From Thioalkalivibrio sp. ALJ24 (lineage in GTDB: Bacteria; Pseudomonadota; Gammaproteobacteria; Ectothiorhodospirales; Ectothiorhodospiraceae), in NCBI RefSeq assembly GCF_000377785.1, contig NZ_KB898727.1:62001-126000 (forward strand): a DNA stretch of 64,000 bases, read 5' to 3'. The position numbers and the translations under genes were made by a program. Shown here one piece after another: positions 19,229 through 26,574 of the stretch; the stretch's first letter is position 1, and the number at the start of each line of letters is the position of its first letter. The notes beneath the pieces are model-generated. The model ran no database searches, was not told the origin of the DNA, and saw only the letters and a list, made by a program, of their open reading frames with translations.

Positions 19229-21880
19229 TCACCCCGTACTCGTTACAGTCGAACCGGGCCCGAAGCTGAGCAGGCGTTGCCGCACCACATCGGCGACCAC
19301 CCGCAGGTCGGCGTCGCGGGTGTCGTGCACCTGCACGGTTGCGCGTACCGCGGGGTCGAGGGGCTCGCCGAGGGCGGCCTCGAGGTCGACCTCGGGCGTG
19401 TGCGCGGGGCACCCGTCGAGCCAGGCGGGGTGGTACTCGCAGCCCGGTTCGGCGGGGAACAGCGCGGCGTAGGCAATCCGCGCCTCGACCAGGTCCTGGA
19501 AAAAGTGGCTGCCGAACGAGAGGTCGGGGACGATGCCGGCGTCGGGGTCGGCCACCTCCACCAGCATGCGCACGCGGTCGATGTCGGCGAAGCGCACGGG
19601 CACGCCCAGTTCGGGGGTGCCCGTGCCCCAGCGGCCGGGGCCGATCAGGAGCGTGGCGCATTCTTCGGGACGGGCGTACTGGCGGTTGAGGACGCCGACC
19701 AGGCGGGCCACGGCGTATTTCTGCGGGCGGGAGAGCCCGGCGTAGCGGGCACCCTCCACGCGGATGACGCGGTCGATGGCGAGATCCATGTTGCCACCCA
19801 TGAAGCGACCGTCACTGGCGAAAAACAGGCGCTGCGGGTCAACCCCGTCCGGCAGTTCCACCGGCCGGTCGCTGCCCAGGGTGGCGAGCGGCCGGCACTG
19901 CACCAGGTTCACGCCGGCGTTGCCATCGGCGTCGAGGTGCACGGTGAACTCGACGTCCACCGGGTGGGCATAGGCGGCCTCCAGGGTCTTGAGCAGGTCG
20001 CGCATCAGCGGGGCGAAGCCGGTGCGCTGCAGCAGCGGGGTGAAGGTCACCCGCCACAGGCGCTCCTCGCGCCCCTGCTCGCGGGCGCGACGGCCGGCCT
20101 CGCGGTCGATCTCGCCGAGCAGGTTCAGCGGCAGGTCCGGTGCGGCCCCGGCCAGTTGCTGGACGGGCACGGCGGCCTCACGGTTGGCCTCGATGTCGAG
20201 CACGTCGGCGGCGTGCTGCGAGTAGCGGTAGGCCTCGTCCCGGCTGTGGAACGGTTGCCGCTCGGGCCGGTCCAGCGCCACGACGCAGGCATGGTCGCGC
20301 GCAACCCGGTCCACCGCGCGGGTACCCAGCCCCAGCACCAGGCGCAGCATCCCGGCGGACGGATCCAGCGCGCCGTCCCAGACGAAGGTGTTCCACGAGA
20401 CCCCGACGCCGGCGGCGTCCGGCAGGTAGCGGGAGCCGTGGTAGCGCCCGTTGACCCGCTGCAGCAGCAGCGCCATGGGTTCCTCCTGATCCATCAGGCC
20501 GCGCTGCCGGCGGTAGCTCAGCGCGTCGTCGCTCATGGTCGACGCATAGACCCGGCGGATGGCGTCCTCCAGCCGCGCCAGGCGCTCGGCGGGGTTGCCC
20601 TGATTCACGCAGAACACGCTCTCGTACTTGCCGGCAAAGGCATTGCCGAAGCCGTCTTCCAGCAGGCTGCTGGAACGCACCAGGATCGGGTACTGGCCGT
20701 AGTGGTCGAGCACCCGCTCCAGTTCGCGGCGCACCTCCGGCGGGATCTCGCCGTGCAGCATGTCGTGGCGCAGGCTGCGCGCCTCGTCGAAATAGCCTTC
20801 CGGGGTGCGCTGGCGCATCAGCCGCGGCCACCAGCCGTTGTACACCAGATAGGCGTAGTACACGTCCGCGCCGATGAAGTGCGAGTCGTGCGGTTCCAGC
20901 ACCCGCCCCCAGCGCTGCGGGTCCTGCGCGAGCAGGATGCGCCGCGCCAGCAACATGCCCGCGGCCTTGCCGCCAATGTAGCCGCTGCCGACCATGCGGC
21001 TGCGGATCGCCAGCAGCTCCTCCAGCCCGAGGTGGCGCCGCGCCAGTTCCAGCATGCGCTCGTCGCGGCCGATCAGCACCCGCAGGATCTCGTCCTGCAC
21101 CCGGGCGCGGTCGGCCGCCGGCGTGCCCTCCGCCAGCGCGTCGGAGGCCGCGAGGAACAGGCGGTCCCAGTAATCCAGCAGTTGCCGCCCGTGCGGCTGC
21201 CCGGGGCGCTGTTCCTCCAGCAGCGCCTGCAGCCGCGTGGCCTCGCTGCTGTCCACCACCGGCTCGAACTGCGTGCCGCGCTGGCGGTGCGGCAGGAACA
21301 TGGTCGGCGAGCTGCGCTGCCACACCTTGACCGGCTGCACATGCACCGCCTCGCCGGCGCGGCGCACGTCGATCAGCACCTGGGTGGTCTCGCGGATGCG
21401 CGACAGCGTGGTGTGCGAATGGCTGTGCGGATGCAGCGCGAACCAGGCCACCGTATCCATCTGGTACAGATACGGGCAGATGGCGCGGAAGAAGTTGCCC
21501 ACCATGTGATCGGTGGCCCAGGCATCCAGCAGATCCGACAGGCAGTCGCACAGATAGAACGCGCCGCGACCGTATTCGGTGATCAGGCGGAAGACGTGGC
21601 GGGTGAACGGCTCGAAACCGCGCAGGGCGTCGATGGGCACCACCTCGACCCCCGGCCCGGCCTCCACCAGCGGCGCATGGCTGCCGAAGCGCAGGTAGAT
21701 GATGGTACGCCCCCGGGCGCGGGCCGCGGCCACGAACGGCTCGACGAAGCGGCGGTAGTCCTCGATGTCGTCGACCCGCCAGACCACGTTGTCACCGACC
21801 CGCAGGCCGTCAAGCACATGATCCAGGCCCTGCAGACCGGTGGAGACGACTGCCTGCTGCACCTGCGGATCTTTGGTCAT
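19229..21880 (-). CDS. PEP synthase-like protein with degenerate KaiC-like N-terminal domain
   Basis: 883 aa. The central and C-terminal part (about residues 300-800) is a pyruvate-phosphate dikinase/PEP synthase ATP-grasp domain: GYIGGKAAGMLLARR, ILVRSSSLLEDGFGNAFAGKYESV and VEFTVHLDADGNAGVNLVQCRPL. No phosphohistidine swivelling domain or PEP/pyruvate TIM barrel follows, so it is not a complete PEP synthase. Residues 1 to about 220 (GLQGLDHVLDGLRVGDNVVW ... TIIYLRFGSH) resemble the start of a KaiC/RecA-like domain but lack the Walker A lysine loop. The ATG at 21880 is chosen; a TTG at 21913 is possible. Function is unknown. Confidence 0.82.
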   Translation of the reverse strand: MTKDPQVQQAVVSTGLQGLDHVLDGLRVGDNVVWRVDDIEDYRRFVEPFVAAARARGRTIIYLRFGSHAPLVEAGPGVEVVPIDALRGFEPFTRHVFRLITEYGRGAFYLCDCLSDLLDAWATDHMVGNFFRAICPYLYQMDTVAWFALHPHSHSHTTLSRIRETTQVLIDVRRAGEAVHVQPVKVWQRSSPTMFLPHRQRGTQFEPVVDSSEATRLQALLEEQRPGQPHGRQLLDYWDRLFLAASDALAEGTPAADRARVQDEILRVLIGRDERMLELARRHLGLEELLAIRSRMVGSGYIGGKAAGMLLARRILLAQDPQRWGRVLEPHDSHFIGADVYYAYLVYNGWWPRLMRQRTPEGYFDEARSLRHDMLHGEIPPEVRRELERVLDHYGQYPILVRSSSLLEDGFGNAFAGKYESVFCVNQGNPAERLARLEDAIRRVYASTMSDDALSYRRQRGLMDQEEPMALLLQRVNGRYHGSRYLPDAAGVGVSWNTFVWDGALDPSAGMLRLVLGLGTRAVDRVARDHACVVALDRPERQPFHSRDEAYRYSQHAADVLDIEANREAAVPVQQLAGAAPDLPLNLLGEIDREAGRRAREQGREERLWRVTFTPLLQRTGFAPLMRDLLKTLEAAYAHPVDVEFTVHLDADGNAGVNLVQCRPLATLGSDRPVELPDGVDPQRLFFASDGRFMGGNMDLAIDRVIRVEGARYAGLSRPQKYAVARLVGVLNRQYARPEECATLLIGPGRWGTGTPELGVPVRFADIDRVRMLVEVADPDAGIVPDLSFGSHFFQDLVEARIAYAALFPAEPGCEYHPAWLDGCPAHTPEVDLEAALGEPLDPAVRATVQVHDTRDADLRVVADVVRQRLLSFGPGSTVTSTG

Positions 21881-22010
21881 GGCGTGCCCGTACGGCCAGG
21901 AAAACCGGCTCAATGTACATGTTCACGCTGCCCCGGCACCACGATACCGCCGGGGTCCTTCTTCCCGTACGATGGTGGACCGCGCGCCGCCAGGACACAG
22001 GAGATTGACC

Positions 22011-22556
22011 ATGAAGACTTCGGTAATTCTGACGCTGATCGGACCGGACCGTCCGGGACTGGTCAGCAAGGTGGCCACCCGGGCGCATGACGCCGGCGGC
22101 AACTGGCTGGAGAGCCGCATGGCGCAGCTGGCCGGCCAGTTTGCGGGAATCGTGCTGCTGGAGGCCGATGCCACGACGGTCGAGGGCCTGGAGGCGGCGC
22201 TGCGGGAGCTGGAAAGCGAGGGCCTGCAGATCCACATCCAGCGTGGTCACGACGACACCACCGCGCCTGCACGCCACCCGGTCATCCTGGATGTCATCGG
22301 CCACGACCGGCCGGGCATCGTGCAGGACCTCACCGCGGTACTGTCGCGTCGCGACGTGGGCGTGGAGAACCTGGACACCGCCGTCGAGCCGGCATCGATG
22401 ACCGGCGAGCCGATGTTCCGTGCCCGCGCCCGGCTCGGGGTGCCCGAAGGCGTGGACCTGCACTCCCTGCAGGACGACCTGGAGGCGCTGGCCAACGAGC
22501 TGATGGTCGACCTCGAGCTCCGCGATCCGCAGGCCGAGGCACCGGAAACCCCCTGA
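22011..22556 (+). CDS. Two-ACT-domain protein, GcvR-like
   Basis: 181 aa with two ACT repeats, each opening with the same signature: VILTLIGPDRPGLVSKVA (residues about 5-22) and VILDVIGHDRPGIVQDLT (about 89-106). This is the layout of GcvR, the glycine cleavage accessory repressor, and of related amino-acid sensors; no gcv genes are nearby. The start ATG at 22011 follows AGGAG at good spacing. A truncated second copy of its 3' end lies 1.1 kb downstream at 23547-23725. Confidence 0.88.
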   Translation: MKTSVILTLIGPDRPGLVSKVATRAHDAGGNWLESRMAQLAGQFAGIVLLEADATTVEGLEAALRELESEGLQIHIQRGHDDTTAPARHPVILDVIGHDRPGIVQDLTAVLSRRDVGVENLDTAVEPASMTGEPMFRARARLGVPEGVDLHSLQDDLEALANELMVDLELRDPQAEAPETP

Positions 22557-22575
22557 CGGGCCACACCTGGCCGGC

Positions 22576-23427
22576 TCAGACCACCAACCAGTAGCCGGTG
22601 TAGACCAGCACCAGCAGGTACACACCGCGCGGCAGCCATTCGGCCACGATCTCGCGGCGCAGGGCGAGATGCCCGTCCAGCTCGCGGGCCCGATACTGCA
22701 GCACCGCGGGCAGGCGGCCGGCCGCCTCGCCCGAGGACAACAGTCCGGGTTCGCGTTCGGGCTCCAGCATGGCCTCGCGCCGCAGCGCCTCGACCACCGG
22801 CAGTCCCTCCGCACAGGCCTTGGCCGCCGTATTCAGCCGCCGCCGAAACTCGCCGGACTCCGCCGCGGCCAGCCCCTCCAGCGCCTGATCCGCTGGCACA
22901 CCGGCCCCCAGCACCGCACCCAGGTCCCGTAACAGCGCCTGCCGCCGTCCGGCCCCGGGCAGACGCCCCGGCCGCAGGCGCCAGCGCCGCCACGCCCGCA
23001 GCAGCGGGCGCCAGAAGCGAAACGCCGCCCAGACCAGCAACCCGGTCACCACCAGCGGCTGAAGCACGGCGAACAGATAACCCGATCCGTCCAGCTCGCC
23101 TCGGAACAGCGCCGGCAGTGGCGCGGCCACCAGCGCCACCACCCACAGCAGCGCCGGCAGCAGCAAGCCGGCGCGGATCCGCCGCTCGGTGTTCTCCTCG
23201 CGATGCAGCCGGTCGGCCAGCAGCCGCAGCGCGCGGTCCAGCCGCCCGGCGGTCTTCAGCGACTCCAGCAGCGGCCGTTCTTCGGGGCGGATCCATCCGG
23301 CCGCCTCCAGCGCGCGCAGGGGTTCGGCACGGCCCGGGGGCAGGCCCGCTGCCCCGCTGGCCCGTTGCCAGTCCACACCCGCCTCCAGCAGGGTCGCCAG
23401 CTCGTCCAGGTGCTGCACGCGCCTCAT
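22576..23427 (-). CDS. Orphan type II secretion F (GspF/PilC-like) membrane protein
   Basis: 283 aa. It shows the two-repeat layout of T2SF domains: a cytoplasmic helical bundle (LDELATLLEAGVDWQRAS ... LLESLKTAGRLDRAL), paired membrane helices around residues 100-150 and a second bundle (LLRDLGAVLGAGVPADQALEGL ... GEAAGRLPAVL), ending in a final membrane helix. It is shorter than full PilC (about 400 aa), and no GspE/PilB ATPase or pilin is adjacent. The ATG at 23427 is chosen, without a clear Shine-Dalgarno. It could be a partner for pilus genes elsewhere or an unrelated membrane scaffold. Confidence 0.72.
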   Translation of the reverse strand: MRRVQHLDELATLLEAGVDWQRASGAAGLPPGRAEPLRALEAAGWIRPEERPLLESLKTAGRLDRALRLLADRLHREENTERRIRAGLLLPALLWVVALVAAPLPALFRGELDGSGYLFAVLQPLVVTGLLVWAAFRFWRPLLRAWRRWRLRPGRLPGAGRRQALLRDLGAVLGAGVPADQALEGLAAAESGEFRRRLNTAAKACAEGLPVVEALRREAMLEPEREPGLLSSGEAAGRLPAVLQYRARELDGHLALRREIVAEWLPRGVYLLVLVYTGYWLVV

Positions 23428-23546
23428 GTCAGCGGCGATGCACAACCGACGGGACGCAACCCGATTTCGCGCCACGCATCACTGGCATCATCAACGGCTC
23501 CCGGCATCCGAAACAAGCCTTTCAGTATAACCCTCCCCGGGGAAGC

Positions 23547-23725
23547 GGCATCAGTGTCGGCACCCCGGAAACCGCCTGCGAGCCCGGTTCGATGACCGCC
23601 CGGGCATGACCGAGGGTCCGGATCTGCACGCCCTGCAGGACGACCTGGAGGCCCTGGCCAACGAGTTGATGGTCGATCGCGAACGGCACGCCCCGGTACA
23701 GGAGCCATCCAGCTCTGCGGGCTGA
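23547..23725 (+). pseudogene. Decayed copy of the 3' end of the ACT/GcvR-like gene
   Basis: Positions 23631-23676 match 22465-22510 of the intact gene at 44 of 46 bases, both differences synonymous. Upstream similarity continues (ACEPGSMT against AVEPASMT), but a net 28-base deletion just after the shared GATGACC shifts the frame and removes FRARARLGV. The surviving part would read as a 39-aa frame from an ATG at 23606 (MTEGPDLHALQDDLEALANE). The rest of the 327-base gap between the GspF-like and EAL genes shows no other gene. Confidence 0.8.
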
Positions 23726-23754
23726 GTGCCCGTGCCGGACGGGCAAGCCGGTTC

Positions 23755-25032
23755 TTACCCCGGGGCCGAGCCGGTTTCCTTGAGCACCCGTGCCTTGAAA
23801 TCGGCCAGGGAGACAGGGCGACCAAGACCGGGGTGAAAGCCCTGCAAGAGATCGCAACCCAGCGCACGCAGGTGCTCGAGGGTCCCGTCGTCCTCAACCC
23901 CTTCGGCCACCAGCATCAGATCCAGATTGTGGCCAAGCATGACCATGGACTCCACGATGCGCTGATGTGAGGGGCTGGAAACCAGCTCGCGAATGAAGGT
24001 CCTGTCGATCTTGAGTTCGTCCAGCGGCATACGGAGCAACCGCTCCATGGAAGAGTAACCGGTACCGAAGTCGTCCATGGCAACCCGCAGCCCGAGATCC
24101 TTCATCCGGCGCAGAGCCTTGCGTGCCTCGGTGTCACTCTCCATGACCGCGGTCTCCGTCAGCTCGACCGTGACCCGATCCGGAGGCACCCCCCACACAT
24201 CCAGCGACTGGCCGACCAGTTCCACCAGCTCGTCTTCCTTCAGGTCGCCCGCGGAGAAATTCACCGACACGCCCAGATCCGCCCCGACCTGGCGGTACTC
24301 AGCGCACTGGCGCAGGGCGGTGTTGAACACCCAGTGCGTCAACCGGGGCATCAGGTCGGTCCCCTCCGCCACACCCACCATGGTGTCCGGCCGGACCGGT
24401 CCATACCGGGGGTGGTTCCAGCGCAGCAGGGCCTCGGCCGACACCACACGTCCGGTGGACATTCCGACCTGCGGTTGATACTCCAGATAGAGCTGGCCGT
24501 CCTCGATCGCCTCGCTCAGCCGGGACCACAGATCGACCCCCTCCAGCATCTCGGTGGACGCATCGGTGGTGTATCGACGCAGGCTCGCGCGTGCGCGGCG
24601 CGCCTCTCGCACCGCCGCAAACGCCCGGGACAGCAACTGATCGGGCGGCATGGATTCAGCAGCCAGCCCCAACCCCACGCGCGGCCACAGCAAGATCTGC
24701 CGGCCTTCACAGGCAAACGGCTCGCTCAGCACACGCAGCACCTTGTGCGCCGCCAGTTCGGCAAACCCGCTTCCTCCCGCCTCGGGCAGGAAGCAGGCCA
24801 GCTGATGCCGGCCGGTAACCCCGGTCAGACCATCCGGAATTCGGGCATTCAGTGCCTTGCCGGCCCGCCGGAGCAGGGCATCCGCAACCGTGTAGCCAAA
24901 GGCGACATCCACGTCCGCCAGCCCCTCCAGCTCAACGACCACCATGGCCATGCGAGCCCCCGTTTCCCGGGCTCGCGCGGGGAACTCCCCGAGGGACCGG
25001 ACAAAGTCGTGGTATTCCAGTAAGTCTGGCAT
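23755..25032 (-). CDS. EAL-domain c-di-GMP phosphodiesterase with degenerate GGDEF
   Basis: 425 aa. The N-terminal half (about 1-165) has a GGDEF-like fold with GRHQL where the GGDEF motif should be, so it cannot be an active cyclase. The EAL half (about 170-420) keeps the catalytic and metal-binding set: EALLRW, VNFSA, VELTETAV, MDDFGTGYSS, LKIDR, AEGVED and LLQGFHPG. It is therefore probably an active phosphodiesterase that turns c-di-GMP into pGpG. No transmembrane or sensor domain is present. The start is ATG at 25032, and the HD-GYP gene lies 81 bases upstream on the same strand, so they may share a transcript. Confidence 0.92.
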   Translation of the reverse strand: MPDLLEYHDFVRSLGEFPARARETGARMAMVVVELEGLADVDVAFGYTVADALLRRAGKALNARIPDGLTGVTGRHQLACFLPEAGGSGFAELAAHKVLRVLSEPFACEGRQILLWPRVGLGLAAESMPPDQLLSRAFAAVREARRARASLRRYTTDASTEMLEGVDLWSRLSEAIEDGQLYLEYQPQVGMSTGRVVSAEALLRWNHPRYGPVRPDTMVGVAEGTDLMPRLTHWVFNTALRQCAEYRQVGADLGVSVNFSAGDLKEDELVELVGQSLDVWGVPPDRVTVELTETAVMESDTEARKALRRMKDLGLRVAMDDFGTGYSSMERLLRMPLDELKIDRTFIRELVSSPSHQRIVESMVMLGHNLDLMLVAEGVEDDGTLEHLRALGCDLLQGFHPGLGRPVSLADFKARVLKETGSAPG

Positions 25033-25113
25033 GGGCCGGGTCCCGCTCGCTGTCTTGTGAGCGCCTGAGCGCCGGCACCGCCGGCTGGAGGCGAGTCAGT
25101 CAGGATGACGCTT

Positions 25114-26361
25114 TCAGAGATAGTAGCGTGCCGGGTCGATTCCGTAAGCGCCGGCCGGCAGACCACAGCGGATCTGCCGGCGGGCGCCCTCCGATTCCGG
25201 ATCGCGGTCGGCCAGATCCAGTTCCAGCGGATCGGGATAGGGCGTGTGTGACGGATCCAGGATGCGCATGACGCGGGGCATGAACCGCTGTGCGCGCCGG
25301 TGGCTCAGTACGATCGCCACTTCGCCGTTGTCGAGTTCCACCAGACTGCCGACCGGGAACAGCCCGACGCAGTGAGTGAACTGATCCACCAGCGCCGAAT
25401 TCAGGCCCCAGCGAGCGCCTTCGCGCAACTCCATCAAAGCCTCGTGCGGCGTCATGACCGGACCACCCCCGGCCAGCATCTCCTCGTAGGAGTCGGCAAT
25501 GGCCGCCATGCGCGCGAAGGCATTGATCTGGTTGGCCACAAGCCCCCGCGGATAGCCGCGTCCATCCTCGCGTTCGTGATGCTGCGCGACGATCTCGTAC
25601 ACCCCCTCCGGAATCCCGTGGGATTGCTGCAGGATCGCCTCACCGTATTCGACATGCCGCCGAAGTTCGCGGCGCTGATCGGGCGAGAGACGCCCGCCGC
25701 GCCCGAGCAGTTCGTCCGGAAGGCGCATCTTGCCGATATCCATCAGCAGCCCCCCCAGACCGAGTATCGACAACTCGGCGCGACTCAGCCCCAGATGCCG
25801 CCCCAGCGCCAGAAGATGAACGGACACTTTCAGCGAATGGTCGTACAGCACATCACCCGAGTCGCGCAGACGGGCCAGCAACATCAGGGCATCGGGGTTG
25901 CGCTCGATACTTTCACGCAGCGCCTCGGAGGCCTCGCGCGCCAGCTCGATCCGCACGCCGGGGCTGCGCTCCAGACCGTCCCGGATCTGTTCCAGCACGC
26001 GCCCCGCAACCGTGCCGGCCTCGCGCGCCGCCGGCAATTCCTGTTCGACCGGATGCCGGTCGCGGTAGACCGTCACACCCCGGAACCGGGCCGCTTCCGT
26101 CCGCGACGTCGCCGGATCGGTCCGGACGGTGCTGCCAGGCCGGACGGGAGTCCGTGCAAGGGCTTCCGGTACACTTTTCTCCCGATCGATCCAGACCCGG
26201 CTGCAGTACCGCGCGAGCTCGTCAATATCGGCCTGGGAGCGCACCAGAAGGCCTTCGACCAGATAGGGTGTCTCCAGCCAGGGACGGTCCAGCTGACTCA
26301 CATACATCCCGACTTGCAGTTCGGAGACCGCAATCTCTTCCTGAGTCAGCCCGTAGCTCAT
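25114..26361 (-). CDS. HD-GYP domain protein, DUF3391 type, with altered HD motif
   Basis: 415 aa. The N-terminus (about 1-130, VSELQVGMYVSQLDRPWLETPYLVEG) is a DUF3391-type leader, followed by an HD-GYP domain: LYDHSLKVSVHLLALG, then LLMDIGKMRLPDELL and the GYP loop HHEREDGRGYP. Canonical proteins have HDIGK; here the His is replaced by Met, so one metal ligand appears lost while the GYP loop is intact. Activity on c-di-GMP may be reduced or absent. The ATG at 26361 is divergent from the DUF1631 gene; the 213-base gap presumably carries both promoters. Confidence 0.9.
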   Translation of the reverse strand: MSYGLTQEEIAVSELQVGMYVSQLDRPWLETPYLVEGLLVRSQADIDELARYCSRVWIDREKSVPEALARTPVRPGSTVRTDPATSRTEAARFRGVTVYRDRHPVEQELPAAREAGTVAGRVLEQIRDGLERSPGVRIELAREASEALRESIERNPDALMLLARLRDSGDVLYDHSLKVSVHLLALGRHLGLSRAELSILGLGGLLMDIGKMRLPDELLGRGGRLSPDQRRELRRHVEYGEAILQQSHGIPEGVYEIVAQHHEREDGRGYPRGLVANQINAFARMAAIADSYEEMLAGGGPVMTPHEALMELREGARWGLNSALVDQFTHCVGLFPVGSLVELDNGEVAIVLSHRRAQRFMPRVMRILDPSHTPYPDPLELDLADRDPESEGARRQIRCGLPAGAYGIDPARYYL

Positions 26362-26574
26362 ACCATTGAACCCAGCCGTCGAACCCGGCGGCTTTGCGTG
26401 TGATCCTGCTCAAATCCTAACCTTATCGTTGATCGGCCACGCCGACCACCCTGAAACCCCCTTCCTGTGCACCCATGGCCTCAGCACCCCCCGCCCGGTG
26501 CAAATTGAGACCTCCTGGGTGACAATAAGCGCAATATCACGCCCATAGCCCTCGCGGAACACCGGAGCTGATTT

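Noticed and set aside
19229-21880. Annotation as a complete PEP synthase (ppsA)
   Set aside because: The phosphohistidine swivelling domain and the C-terminal PEP/pyruvate barrel are absent.
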